From assembly GCF_017654505.1 (NCBI RefSeq), contig NC_054553.1, forward strand, positions 13,040,549 to 13,104,548: a DNA stretch of 64,000 bases, in the 5' to 3' direction. This document shows, in pieces, positions 48,611 through 60,862 of the stretch; the first letter of the stretch is position 1; the number at the start of each line of letters is the position of its first letter. The notes under the pieces are model-generated. The model searched no databases, had not been told where the DNA came from, and was given only the letters and a program-made list of their open reading frames with translations. A program made the translations under genes and the position numbers. Source of the DNA: Polyodon spathula (lineage: Eukaryota; Chordata; Actinopteri; Acipenseriformes; Polyodontidae).

Positions 48611-48619
48611 GGTTGACAA

Positions 48620-50010
48620 AGAAAATATTGCCTTCTACTTTTAATAGGGAAATAGGACAAAACTGACCGATGCTTGTAGAATCCTTTTCTTTTGGTATAA
48701 AGACTCCACCTGCTCGGCGCCATGCTCTTGGTACAACCTGTTTTTCCCATGCTACTTTAATCAATTTCCACAGGATTCAAAGAACTCCAGAAGCACTCTT
48801 GTACAATCTGTATGGAACTCCACTAGGCCCTGGAGATGATGATGCCCTTGCTTTTTTCACAGCTTGCTCTACTTCTTTCCACGTAGGTGCACAGTCCTCC
48901 ATTTGGTATTCGGGTGGATTGATAGGTGGAATATCTGAAGGAATTGACCTAGGCTCCTACCTTTTTGAATCTGTATGTGTTTCCTCCAAATATCTCTCCA
49001 GCTCAAACTTAGATGATTTTAGTGTGGCATTTTTCTCGCTAGTGAATATCTTCTTTACAAATTTGAATGGATCTTGCTAAAAGTTAGTTCTCGCACGCTC
49101 TTTCTTTTTGTAGCATTTCCGTAGGCGCTCAGCTCTGTGTAATGTTGCAAGCTTATCTTTTATGACCCTTTGTAACAGATTTAGTCCCTCCTGACTTTGT
49201 TCTGCTTTTTTCCATTGCTTCCTTAACTGCCTACTTTCTCTAACTAAGCTTTCAATCTCCTGCTGCCATCTACACTTTCCAGGAATAGTTTGTACTTTTT
49301 CCTTCCTTTTTTCCATCTCAAACCTCTCGCTTCCATATGCGTAGATGATGTCCCCAAATTTATCCAGCTTCTTTTCTACTGTTCCATTTAACCTTTCCAA
49401 AGTAAAACAGAGATCCGTGTTTACTGTGTCCCACGTAGTTTTCTCACAAGCTCTTGGCCATTTAACTCCAGGCTTGTGCCCGTTGAGGTTCTTTTCTCTC
49501 TTACGCTGGTTGGTCTGACCGGGTTCACGGATCATTAGGTTCATCACTAGCTGTATCCACACAAGTCCTCCTCATGTCTATGACAGAGGTGCTGATATCC
49601 TGCGAACTGTGGTTTGCTTCCTGTCGCTGGATTTCATTCCACTGACTTGACTGACTTTGTAAGAAGTACTGATCAATGCGAGGCCCTTGTCCCTTCTCCC
49701 TCAAGCATTTCATTATCCCTTGATGATTCTTCAAACCCGTGACCATTGTCGCATTGCTCCAGGCGCAGACACAAACCTGGAGTTCCATGTCTTTGCTAAC
49801 TGCAGATCTTGAACTAGTCTTTTGTGAAGTACATTCCATTCTCATATCCATTTCCGTTCCTAAGTCTTTAACTGTGTTATCCAACGTTGAGTCATCTTCC
49901 GCCCCTGCTCTCGCAGACTCTAGGGGTATTTTTCTCTTTAATTTCTTAGTAGTCTTGGGCGGTTGTCTCCAGCATCCTGTTTACCTTTGAAAACATAGAG
50001 CTGGATACTG
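48620..50010 (-). mobile_element. R2-like LINE, 5' half (N-terminal finger to start of reverse transcriptase)
   Basis: Minus-strand order: around 49750 a C2HC-type zinc finger, VCVCAWSNATMVTGLKNHQG followed by IMKC. Next comes a basic linker (GHKPGVKWPRACEKTTWD, LDKFGDIIYAYGSERF and RWQQEIESLVRESRQLRKQW). Then, around 48650-49080, the start of the reverse transcriptase domain with SSPGPSGVPYRLYK. Frameshifts and stops break it. The finger plus linker plus RT order is that of R2/R4/NeSL-type elements with a restriction-like endonuclease. The rest of the RT is missing to the left. Confidence 0.7.
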
Positions 50011-50259
50011 CTGACCTGGGTAGCTAACCCTTGCCAGCCCCAATGGGGTCTCTTTCCTTCTGTCAGCTGTCTCTCCATGCTGTCACAAGGTCTTTCCCTT
50101 GTTGCCAGCTGCAATATTCACAGAAGTCACTGGATGTATCCAGATCTTCATGATTTCCATTACATGAGAGTAGATGTTGAACTTCATGTTGATTTGAACT
50201 CGGCTCTCGCCAAGATAAGCACCAACTAAGATGTAGCTTTGCAGTAAACTAGTGTTATC

Positions 50260-51155
50260 CATCTACATCTCCATCCATTTGCATTGTTTTCCATCTGATG
50301 ATGCAGATATCCTTCTATCTGGTATTGATTGCTGAGGTGTAATGATGGCGCCAGGGATCAGCTCATTTTGCCTCCCCAGCTCATCAGCACACACAACGGC
50401 TGCGATGCTGTCTCCTGGGATCAACCCACTGCGGTCTCCCCAGAGAATCAGCATGAAAACCGTCTGGATTGAGCTAAGTAGGGTACATCTCTGGGATCTT
50501 CAAGTGGGCACCTTCCATCCTCTGTGTTTCGTTGACTAGCCCACGACACCTAAAGTGGGCTCAACAGTGATTATGGCATCCCAGCATCACCCCCCTCCAT
50601 CCCCCACTCAGCTCAGCCCAGCTTTCTTACCTGTACATCAGCGTTGCTTTCTTTCTATTGTGCTTGAGATCCCCATCCAGAATTTTTCCATTTCAACCAC
50701 AGCCAGTTGCTGCTTCTTTCTGCTGCTTCAGATAAGTTCGTCACTGTGTTATGCAACTCTTGGCCACTGAACCCGACGTCTCTGAGAAACTGGGTTGTAG
50801 AGTGTGCCACAAATGCTCGACAACCCACCTCCACTGGGTAAACTCAAACTTTCCATCCTCGCTGTTCTGCTTCAGCAGCTAGTAGAGAATACTGAAGTTT
50901 CTTCCTCTCATACGCCTCATCCACAGTATCTTCCCATGACACTGTTAACTCTACCAGATGAACAAGGCATGCTGATCCAGACCACAAGGCAATGTCTAGT
51001 CGAAGGTTAGTGGCGGCAATCTCAGGTGGAAAAATAAGCCGTATAATTTGAATGAATTTAACATTTAGCATTGCAGACATCAACAAACAAAACAATGTTG
51101 GATGACATTTCAAATCTTGGTAGCAGTTTAGATTGGGGGGAAATGCAAAACACAT
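50260..51155 (-). mobile_element. R2-like LINE, 3' end with restriction-like endonuclease remnant
   Basis: At 50844-51155 (minus) the frame reads NLRLDIALWSGSACLVHLVE, then LTVSWEDTVDEAYERKKL and AEAEQRGWKV. It continues after a stop with PVEVGCRAFVA and ends near 50690 with RSSNWLWLKW. This matches the C-terminal, endonuclease-containing region of R2-like elements. The catalytic 'PD' appears as LD here. A further piece at 50263-50454 (ADELGRQNELIPGAIITPQQ) also belongs to this repeat. It lies upstream, on the same strand, of the N-terminal half at 48620-50010. Confidence 0.65.
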
Positions 51156-51837
51156 TGATTACATTGTAGAAACTGTGTAGCTCTCAATGGTTCCCAGCTG
51201 CTGTGTTACTACAGGGTATTGGTGGTGTGGACATTGTCTTGCTGCCTGATATAATTACATGGTAACACCATGGTACAGACCATTTCCATATAATTACACA
51301 CTTATCACACCAGTAGTTACCATGTGAGAGCATAAACCAGTGGTATTATCAGAGGTGCTGTAGATAACACATTCGTCTATTATTGATCAGCATGGTTTTT
51401 ATTTTAAGAAACTCAAATAAACATGAATTGATCGATTAATTGCTTAGGTGCCCAAGCTGGTGACTCACTCAACTGTCTTCTCAGTAACATTGCACACTAG
51501 AGCTCTACTGTTTGTATTTGTTTTGTGATGAGAACTGGCAGAGTCATTTTTAATAATAAAAGTTTTCTTACTGCATGTATTCATTTGCTATATAATAATA
51601 AGCACATGGGTGTTTTTCAGTTGTTTTTTAAGGCTCATGGGACTTATTTTTGCTGCTTGCATTTGAAAAATAGTGTTCTCAATGCATGGACTTTTGTTCA
51701 TTATTACCTGTCAGATATTCTGGTATGAAAGTGGTTGATGATTGCACTTCTAGTAATTAGCCAATTATTAAAGTAATTGCTTTTGTAGGCACACACAATC
51801 TAAAGGGCAAGCCAGACCTTTTTGTTATATTAGTATT

Positions 51838-52085
51838 TTATTTATATAGCGCCTTTGATAGAGTACCACCATCACAAAGCTCTTTACAAGATATGAGACT
51901 AGGGTGTGTGAACTATGCATCAGCTGCAGAGTCACTACAACAACGTCTCATCTGAAAGACAGAGCACAAGGAGATTAAGTGAGTTGCTCAGGGTCACACA
52001 GTGAGTCAGTGGCTGAGCTGGGATTTATACCGGGGAACTGCTGGTTACAAGCCCGATTCTTTAATCACTGGACCGCACAGCCTCT
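51838..52085 (-). mobile_element. tRNA-headed SINE (V-SINE/Deu-like), copy 2
   Basis: The most complete of the copies. On the minus strand: head AGGCTGTGCGGTCCAGTGAT with GGTATAAATCCCAGCT at the B-box position, body with TGTGTGACCCTGAGCAACTC, and 3' end GGCGCTATATAAATAAA. Confidence 0.65.
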
Positions 52086-52694
52086 TGTTATGCATAGAAG
52101 TGTATAAAACCTATAAAACCTGGAAAAGTCCTGCACCGCAGGGACTGTTTCCCGGGAATGGTTTTAAATCCTTAAAGTTAAGTGAAGGCTCCTTTAAGGG
52201 AGTACCAACAATGTTGCTAACACGAACAGGCGGTAAGAAAGTTGATTTTCTTCAAAGCTGCTGGAAAATCCAATTCTACTTGAAGAGGGAGCAATGGAAG
52301 TGCAGCACTGAAAGATCTGACATCAGTACATGTATGTCATTAAAAACTCTAACGCACTCTTACCAAAACGAGTTTGTCTTTTGTATGGGAGAATGCAAGA
52401 TGCATGATAGAAACACATATACAAAAAATACTATACAAAGACAAGAGCTTAAACAATGTTCATGACTTGTAATTTTCCTAAGCAGCGTGTTCATTGGCTG
52501 TGCTGTTTTGTTTGTGTTATTATTGATTCTGTTATAGATGCTTTCATTACATGCTAACCGATTTGCCTCTCTCCTCATCACTCCTCATTGAGCGTTTGTC
52601 TGGGTGCCAAGTCTCTGTATCCATCACTGAATTTACAGGCAGGTAAAAAAAAAAAAAAATGGAAACAACAAATCTGCCTGATAGAAGGGGGCAT

Positions 52695-52862
52695 AGAATC
52701 AGATACGGGGGCTTCAGTGCACAGTGCAACATGAATAAAGCACCTCTATTAGAATCAGCTACGATGGCTTCAGTGCACAGTACAGCATGAATAAAGCACC
52801 TCTATTAGAATCAGCTACGAGAGCTTCAGTGCACAGTGCAACATGAATAAAGCACCTCTATT
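52695..52862. repeat. 56-bp tandem repeat, three copies
   Basis: Three head-to-tail copies containing GAATCAGCTACGATGGCTTC and CATGAATAAAGCACCTCTAT. The total of 168 bp equals three units exactly. Confidence 0.85.
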
Positions 52863-53289
52863 CCCCAGAATCAGTCCTGTGCTGCCTGGCGGTATTCCTG
52901 TTTCAATTTCAGCATTCTTGCTTGCCAGATAAAAGATGATAAAGATGCTCTTGTTTTCGTTTCATTTGTGTTCTATAGCTCTATTAGTGTCTTCAGGATT
53001 GAAAATATACTGCACTGATCCACGGCTCTGCCAGCAGGTGGCAGCATGTTACTCAGTCAATCCACGGCAGTTCTACTGAGGTTTAGCCAATCCAGACTGA
53101 TGTATGTAAATAAACTAGAAATGATAAAAGGACAAGATGTGTTGGGTAATAGGTTAATATACAGCAAGTAGTTTCGGGGCCCAGCAATGTAATAGTTTGC
53201 TAGTGGGTTGCAGGTCACCTGACCTGAGGCTGCGGCTGCATGTTTTTTAGTACTGTCATGTTTTAATGTAGAGTACTCTCTGTGCAAAA

Positions 53290-53510
53290 AAAGTGTGCAA
53301 AAAAGTGCCTCTTATTTTCTGTTCTGAATGCCCCTTTATCTAATTTCCACTTGTGACCCCTGGTCCTTGTTTCTTTTCATGTTGAAATTGTCATTGTCAA
53401 TACCTAGAATTTTGAATGCTTGAATCAGATGGCCTCGTTGTCTTCTTTGCTCAAGACTGAACAGATTAAATTATTTCAGCCTGCATATGACATGCCTTTT
53501 AAACCAGGAC
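53290..53510 (-). mobile_element. CR1/L2-like LINE fragment
   Basis: The complement matches 34600-34830 of the LINE in slc25a15, including the nucleotide phrases TTCAGTCTTGAGCAAAGAAG, AAAAGAAACAAGGACCAGGG and GCATTCAGAACAGAAAA. It has stops in every frame. Confidence 0.7.
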
Positions 53511-53564
53511 AGACACAACAGCACACAACCAATAGCAGCAGTGAAAGAGACCAAGGGGTGAGTG

Positions 53565-53620
53565 ACTGTGTCTGTGTCTGTGTCTGTGTCTGTGTCTGTG
53601 TCTGTGTCTGTGTCTGGCTT
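53565..53620. repeat. TGTCTG hexanucleotide array
   Basis: About nine copies of TGTCTG. Confidence 0.85.
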
Positions 53621-53789
53621 GCCAATAGGAGGATAAACACCCCTCACCAACTCTTCCACCAGAGAAAGGATTTCTCCTTCCTGATATACACATGGCCACC
53701 CCCCAATTAGCACCAATTACCTAATTGTGGAATGGCCACACCTGTGATAGCTGGCAGGGATAGATTTAACCCCATCCCTGCCAACCTTA

Positions 53790-53965
53790 CATTCCCCCCC
53801 ACACACACACACTATTTACATTCCCCCCCACACACTATTTACACACACACACACACACAATTTCCATTCACACACACGCACACACTATTTACATTCCCCC
53901 CCCCCCACACACTATTTACACACACACACACACACAATTTACATTCACACATACACTATTTACAG
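53790..53965. repeat. CA-rich tandem repeat
   Basis: Alternating CA runs, C runs and ACTATTTACA phrases repeated in units of variable length. Confidence 0.8.
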
Positions 53966-54129
53966 CGGAGCTTGTGCTCTGCCACAGATACCAAAAATAA
54001 ACAAACAGGCCACCGTGTCAAATTAGTTAAAGCTCATGGGAGCAACCAAGCTCATAAACACAACTGTAAACAGCAATAAATACAAAATCTTAATAAATAC
54101 AACCAATTTATACTTCATATAATATCTTC

Positions 54130-54350
54130 ATTTCTATATAGCACCTTTCACAGTGGACCATCACAAAGCACTTTACAGAGGTAGGCTGTGAAATGTGCAT
54201 TATATATCATCTGCAGGAAAAAGCACAAAGATATTAGGTGACTTGCTCAAGGTCACACAATGAATCATCAGTCAATATCAGAGGTGGGATTTGAACTGGT
54301 GATTTTCCAGTTACAAGCCTTGTCATTAACCACTGGACCACACTGCTACC
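54130..54350 (-). mobile_element. tRNA-headed SINE (V-SINE/Deu-like), copy 3
   Basis: The complement has the head GTAGCAGTGTGGTCCAGTGG with AGTTCAAATCCCACCT at the B box, then TTGTGTGACCTTGAGCAAGT in the body. More diverged than the copy at 51838. Confidence 0.6.
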
Positions 54351-54359
54351 TCTGTATTT

Positions 54360-55150
54360 AATGGCACTGCAATAATTTAGTCAATAAACCTCTACTTAAT
54401 TGGCCAGACTGCATTAAATAGATATACCACACTTAGGCATTAAATACTTTAAAATAGCATATGGGTTATAAGTGGCAGCACTGAATAAAGAATACACACT
54501 TAATATGTAAACTCTACAATTAACCTTGAATACAATACATAGATTTACAAGATTTACAAATACATACAGCTGAGGGCAGGCACCAATGGTCATGTGAGTA
54601 ATCCAGATTCAATGAAAAACTATCAGCATCTGTGGTTGCTGAGAGAAAAAACAAATCTTATGTTGCTGCCACTGTGAGGTACCCTGGTGCTAGAATCTAG
54701 CACCAAATTTGCATCCCTGAATCAACTAGCAGGAAACAGCTATCAGCTTTTTTGTCCTCCCAAAAAGCACCACATCAAGTACTAAGCCAGTTCAGACTGG
54801 AAACAATTACACAAGGTCCACACACTGAATTCGAACAGGCAAGAAACCATGTGGGTGAAATCCACAGAGCAGACAGCTTCTACTGACTCCTCCCTCTCAG
54901 TGACTGGACACAGCTACTTTAAATTATAACAATTACTGCAATTTTAAACTACCAAACCAATTAGTCAATTAGGATCACCACTGCAGTGCAGCCCACCCAC
55001 ACACCAAACACAAAAGTTCAATAGTACATTACCAACTTAACAACACTAGGGTATAAATATGAAGTATAAATAGTAACAACATACCATAATTAGAGAAATT
55101 CTAAAGCATAAAGTGAACAAATATGTATTGTATTTATTTATAAAAAAAAA
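54360..55150. other. Intergenic, nothing recognised
   Basis: AT-rich, without supported features. Confidence 0.45.
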
Positions 55151-55157
55151 AACAAGA

Positions 55158-55408
55158 GATAACACTTTACATTAAGTGTCTCTGATTACAGAGCATTTAC
55201 ACAGTAGCACATGTGCACTTACACATAATGACATTATTATTGTGCATAGTCACAATTGTATCAGAAAGGGTTAGGGTTAGAGATACATCATGTAAAAAAA
55301 ATACACATTAAATACATTGCTAAGTATGCATAATAACATTGCAATTATGTGTAAGTTACTTCAATGTAAATACACAGCAATAAGAGACACTTCATGTAAA
55401 CTGTTACC
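55158..55408. mobile_element. MITE with ATAACACTTTACAT-type inverted ends
   Basis: The left end ATAACACTTTACATTAAGTG (then TCTCT) pairs with the complement of the right end, GTAACAGTTTACATGAAGTG (then TCTCT). The 250-bp interior has no coding sequence and contains two GGGTTAG units. The type is common in fish; I cannot assign the superfamily. Confidence 0.6.
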
Positions 55409-55631
55409 TTATTTTTAACTGCAGTGGATAGACCAAAGAAACTAGCTGACAAGCTGTATAGTTTTATTGCTTTGTTTTCCCTGATGAAACAGATTTTATC
55501 TCAGGAGCCATCCATCAATTGGTGAATAAAAATGTAGCTTTAGAACACAGACACATAGGATTGTAACATATGAATATCTTGCACTCTCCAAGTCTTTTAA
55601 CCATACAGTCCAGACCCAGTAAGACAAGAAG

Positions 55632-57136
55632 GCTGTGACAGTATCTGTTGAATCTCATTGTGTTTGAATGCTGTGACAGTATCTGCTCAATCTCATTGTG
55701 CTCGATCGCTGTGACAGTATCTGCTCAATCTCATTGTGCTCGATCGCTGTGACAGTATCTGCTGAATCTCATTGTGCTCGATCGCTGTGACAGTATCTGC
55801 TGAATCTCATTGTGCTCGATCGCTGTGACAGTATCTGCTGAATCTCATTGTGCTCGATCGCTGTGACAGTATCTGCTGAATCTTATTGTGCTCGATCGCT
55901 GTGGCAGTATCTGCTGAATCTCATTGTGTTTGAAGGCTGTGACAGTACCTGCTGAATCTCATTGTGTTTGAAGGCTGTGACAGTATCTGCTGAATCTCAT
56001 TGTGTTTGAATGCTGTGACAGTATCTGCTGAATCTCATTGTGCTCAAGGGCCTGTTGGATGCTGATTGCTTTTTGTTGTTATCAGACTGAAGACTTTGAT
56101 TGGGTTTGGGATGTTGACAATGCTTAGTGAAGTATTTGCATCGTTAGACTAGGCTATTGCAGATTTGACTGAAAGAATTAGAGAAGTGTGAACAACTGTA
56201 AAGCAATTGCTTATGTAGAGTCCATGTGTGCAGTTTGGGCAAGGAAGCGTCTGCTATCTGAGCCTGACCTGCTATTGACCTATGGAGCTCTGTCAGATCT
56301 TCTGTTCTGCCCTATCTGCTGAATCTCATTGTGTTTGAAGGCTGTGACAGTATCTGCTGAATCTCATTGTGTTTGAAGGCTGTGACAGTATCTGTTGAAT
56401 CTCATTGTGCTCGAAGGCTATGACACTATCTGCTGAATCTCATTGTGCTCGATCGCTGTGACAGTATCTGCTAAATCTCATTGTGCTCGAAGGCTGTGAC
56501 AGTATCTGCTGAATCTCATTGTGCTCAAAGGCTGTGACAGTATCCGCTGAATCTCATTGTGTTTGAAGGCTGTTACAGTATCTGCTGAATCTCATTGTGC
56601 TCGATCGCTGTGACAGTATCTGCTGAATCTCATTGTGCTCGATCGCTGTGGCAGTATCTGCTGAATCTCATTGTGTTTGAAGGCTCTTACAGTATCTGTT
56701 GAATCTCATTGTGTTTGAAGGCTGTGACAGTATCTGTTGAATCTCATTGTGTTTGAAGGCTGTGACAGTATCTGCTGAATCTCATTGTGTTTGAAGGCTG
56801 TGACAGTATCTGCTGAATCTCATTGTGTTTGAATGCTGTGACAGTATCTGCTGAATCTCATTGTGCTCAAGGGCCTGTTGGATGCTGATTGCTTTTTGTT
56901 GGTATCAGACTGAAGACTTTGATTGGGTTTGGGGATGTTGACAATGCTTAGTGAAGTATTTGCATCGTTAGACTAGGCTATTGCAGATTTGACTGAAAGA
57001 ATTAGAGAAGTGTGAACAACTGTAAAGCAATTGCTTATGTAGAGCCCATGTGTGCAGTTTGGGCAAGGAAGCGTCTGCTATCTGAGCCTGACCTGCTATT
57101 GACCTATGGAGCTCTGTCAGATCTTCTGTACTGCCC
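55632..57136. repeat. 38-bp satellite in two blocks with a duplicated 264-bp spacer
   Basis: The unit begins GCTGTGACAGTATCTGCTGA and continues ATCTCATTGTG plus CTCGATC or TTTGAAG. The first block is 55632-56048 and the second 56312-56872. Each is followed by almost identical spacer sequence (56049-56311 and 56873-57136) starting GGCCTGTTGGATGCTGATTG. The array is therefore a higher-order repeat of about 0.7-0.8 kb present twice. Confidence 0.88.
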
Positions 57137-57700
57137 ATTGTGCCCCACACTAACAACAAAGTGCAGCCTGTGTATATTCACAGGATCTGATATTAGGGAT
57201 TTACCCAAAAGGAATCATTTTTACTGTTTCGTCTAAAATGCTCTAACAAAAGGAAGTTATTGACAGATCCTGTCAGCAATATTATGTGAATAAATACAGC
57301 ACATGTTCTTTATCAATGATAGCAACAAAGTAAAGTTACTTAAAGGCATAATCAAAGTTTTTTTTTTTTTTTTTTAATGAATAGAATTTGTATAATAATC
57401 AAATATATCCTGATTTCCTGATATGTCTGAAAGCACAAGTTTAGACTTTAAAATTTAATAAATATGTATGTGTGTACGTATGTAAATGAAACCAGAAGCT
57501 CTACTTATATAACAGTGCTGCTACTGTATTTGCAAACAAATGTATCTCTGCTTGCCAGTCGTAATGAACTCTGAGTGAGTTGAATTATAATACTATAATA
57601 GAGGGAAACTGCATTTTCTGGCTATTTTCAGATTAAGTGAAAAAATAAATGCCCAAAGGGAAATATATACATAACATGCTACAAGGGCAAACCTAAACCT

Positions 57701-58560
57701 GATAATCAGGGAGATATGAAGAGGCTAATATGCACTGAATTTTTGATAATCAGGGTGATATGAAGATGCTAACATGCACCGAATCTTTGATAATTAGAAT
57801 GATATGAAGATGTTAATATGTACAGAATCTCTGATAATCAGGGTGATATGAAGAGGCTAACATGCACTGAATCTTTGATAATCAGGGTGATATGAAGATG
57901 CTAACATGCACTGAATCTCTGATAATCAGGGTGATATGAAGATACTAACATGCACTGAATCTCTGATAATCAGGGTGATATGAAGATGCTAATATGCACT
58001 GAATCTTTGATAATCAGGGAGATATGAAGAGGCAAATGGGCACTGAATCTCTGATAATCAGAGAGATTGGAAGATGCTAATGGGCACTGAATCTCTGATA
58101 ATCAGGGTGATATGAAGATACTAACATGCACTGAATCTCTGATAATCAGGGTGATATGAAGATGCTAATATGCACTGAATCTTTGATAATCAGGGAGATA
58201 TGAAGAGGCAAATGGGCACTGAATCTTTGATAATCAGAGAGATTGGAAGATGCTAATGGGCACTGAATCTCTGATAATCAGGGTGATATGAAGATGCTAA
58301 CATGCACTGAATCTTTGATAATCAGGGAGATATGAAGATGCTAACATGCACTGAATCTTTGATAATCAGGGAGACTGGAAGAGGCTAATGGGCACTGAAT
58401 CTCTGAGGAGATATGAAGAGGCTAATGGGCACTGAATCTCTGAGGAGATATGAAGAGGCTAATGGGCACTGAATCTCTGATATTCAGAGCGATATGAAGA
58501 TGCTAACATGCACTGAATCTCTGATAATTAGGGAGATAGGAAGAGGCTAATGGACACTTT
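57701..58560. repeat. 44-bp satellite, about 19 copies
   Basis: The unit begins GATAATCAGGGTGATATGAA and continues with GATGCTAACATGCACTGAAT and CTCT. Variants alternate GATGCTAACATG with GAGGCTAATGGG. Two adjacent units near 58400-58460 are shortened. The array stops about 65 bp before the LTR element. Confidence 0.88.
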
Positions 58561-58626
58561 CACCTTTCCTGCATTAACATGTGCTTGAAACACTAACACT
58601 TGTAAAGCAAAAAAGGTGAAAGTGGT

Positions 58627-59261
58627 TTTGATCAGGATGGCTTTGCAGGGGGGACGTCAGACCAGAAATAAACTCCACAACCAGGACTTGCAAATGAAAA
58701 CTGAGATGCTTTCACGGTCAGTATATTTATTAAATAATAAAAAAACAAGATTTAAACAAAACACACGACTGAAAATAAAGGGTGCGTTGGCCAAAGTAAA
58801 TAGACAGACAAACAAACAAATAAACAAACAAACAAACAAAGGGAATGGACAGAAAACAAGTACTGCGCTGGAGCTTCCAGCACGAAATAACAATTCTTAA
58901 CAGACTCTCTCCTTCTCTTTCCAGTTCTCCACTCACGAACACACAACCCTGAGTGCATGAAAACATGCAGCTTTTATGCAGCTGAACCGAGATTTGATTG
59001 CTAATCAATCATTCAGTTGGAGATCTCGGTACAACTACATGTGAATTAATAAAAGTGCAATTCCCTGTGATCACATATTATTTTACCTGCACGTGAAGTG
59101 CTGTGGAATCCTTGTGCCTAAATGCAAATACACATTTTAAACACTTGTGCTCGTAACCCATATTTATATCCTGTGTATTTTATACATAAACACCAACATT
59201 AACACACTACAGACAACATAAAACACTTAATAAACCTAAAGGGGTGGGACACTCCGCCACA
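58627..59261 (-). repeat. 3' LTR
   Basis: About 635 bp. On the minus strand it begins TGTGGCGGAGTGTCCC and ends ...CCTGATCAAA, where the last bases correspond to the TGATCACA end of the other LTR with one change. It contains a TTTG tetranucleotide array and AATAAA. Confidence 0.88.
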
Positions 59262-59317
59262 TATGCCCCGGCCCCCCTTGTGCACAGCACACCTGGCCTC
59301 AATGGCCACCTCTCCCC

Positions 59318-60783
59318 TCAGTCCCAAAGTCCCAGTTTATAGTCCCGGCCCAGGAACAGGGGCAGCAACGGGCCAAAGGTGGCGGCAATGGTGGGAGGTC
59401 CTCCTCCCACCCCAACAGCTGTAGCGGCCAGGCTGACTGTACCCAGTCCGGCTCCTCCAGCCAAGGCAATCCTGGCCGCCACCCGGTTGTCTGTGGGGGT
59501 GGTCTCCTGACCTTCTCCCCCTTCTTTGTAGCCGACAGCTCCCCCTTGCGGCCATAGAGGCAGCAGCGGGAGCTCCACTTCTCCCTTGTACCCTGTAACC
59601 GGTAGCTTCCCAGGTGATGAGGAGCAACAGGCAGCCCCAGGCGATGCGGAGCAGCAGGCAACCCCAGGCGATGCGGAGCAACAGGCAGCCCCAGGGGATG
59701 CAGACATGGCATCCTTGGGCGGTGCGAGGCGGGCATACTTGGGCGGAGCGAGACAGGCATCCTTGAGCGGAACCAGCAGAAATTTCACCCTCTGCTGGTG
59801 GAGGTGGGAGCTGCAAGCAGTCCCCCCATGGTAGTGGTGGAGGCAGAGGCAGCTCCTGCTGCTCTGCTTCTGGCAGTGGAGGTGGCGGAGGCAGAGACAG
59901 AGTGTAGTCTCCTGGCGACGGAGGTTGGAGCAACGTGTAGTCCCCCCTGTTGCAGAGGACTGGTGCGAATCTCCCTCACTTGCAGAGGACTGGTGCGGCT
60001 CTTCTTCACTTGCAGGGAACTGGTGCGGCTTTCTCTCACTTGCACGGGACTGGTGCAGCTCTCCCTCATTTGCAGGGGACTGGTGCGACTCTCCCTCACT
60101 TGCAGGGGACTGCTGCTTCTCCTTCTCCTCTTCTTCCTGGAGAATGGGGCAGTTGATCACAAAGTGGCCCCACTCCCCACAGGCAGTGCACCAGTTCATG
60201 GCCCCAAGAGCACCGAGGTAAGCTTCCTAGCTGCCCTTCGGTCGTCCTTCCTCCTCCTCTCTGAGGCAGGGGCAGTTGACGACAGAGTGGCCCACCTTCC
60301 CTCAGGAAGGGCACCAACTCGAGGCCTCGACCAGGTGAAAGTAGCCATCCCAGCGACCACTCTTGGGCTTCCCTTTCTTGTTCTGTGGACGCTCGACCTC
60401 TTGCTCAGCTTTTTTGCCTTCTTGGCATCGCCCCTCCTTCCTTTCTTCGGGACCGGCAGTTCCATCTCCTGCCATGGAGAGGGTTGGTCAGGTGATTTGT
60501 GCCCGACCTCACCGACGGCAAAGCAGCACTCCTCCCCTTTGAGGCAGGTGAGGCAGGTTTCCTGGTCCACCTGCTGCGATGGTACAGCATTCAAGTGGAT
60601 CCACTCCTCCGCGGTCTCCACCTCACCCCGATCGAAGGCCTGCACAAAAAGGGGGTCTTCATATGGGCACACGTCAGGGAGGTGCCCATACTCCAGACAG
60701 ACGAGGCACCATGTAGCCTCTCCTTCCTTTAACTCCCTCAAGTGCTCATGCTACGTTTTCATGTACTCCTCCACTTTATCCAT
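59318..60783 (-). pseudogene. Decayed gag with three CCHC zinc knuckles
   Basis: Translation would begin at ATG 60783 (MDKVEEYMKT), with an in-frame TAG directly after. The first knuckle is CLVCLEYGHLPDVC (about 60705). A frame change follows. The second knuckle, C-P-S-stop-GKVGHSVVNC (about 60310), has TGA where its second Cys codon should be. After another stop the third, CTACGEWGHFVINC (about 60188), is intact. A run of 10-aa repeats such as SPASEGESHQ (30-bp units, about 59945-60115) and a proline/alanine-rich tail follow, to 59318. Knuckles of this type bind RNA in retroelement gag proteins. Low-complexity tails here gave overlapping open frames on both strands. Confidence 0.72.
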
Positions 60784-60862
60784 TGCCCTTTTTTTTCCAA
60801 ACAAAAAAAACACACACCTGGTCTGACGCTTGTAGGCGTTGTCATCCCACTCTGAAACCACT

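Noticed and set aside
48670..49080. 136-codon + strand frame
   Set aside because: Antisense shadow of the reverse transcriptase part of the R2-like element on the minus strand.
55632..58560. CRISPR-like regular repeats
   Set aside because: Units are contiguous with no unique spacers between them and the sequence is an animal genome; these are satellites.
59798..60826. 342-codon + strand frame
   Set aside because: Antisense shadow of the gag with its 30-bp repeats; the zinc knuckles are on the minus strand.
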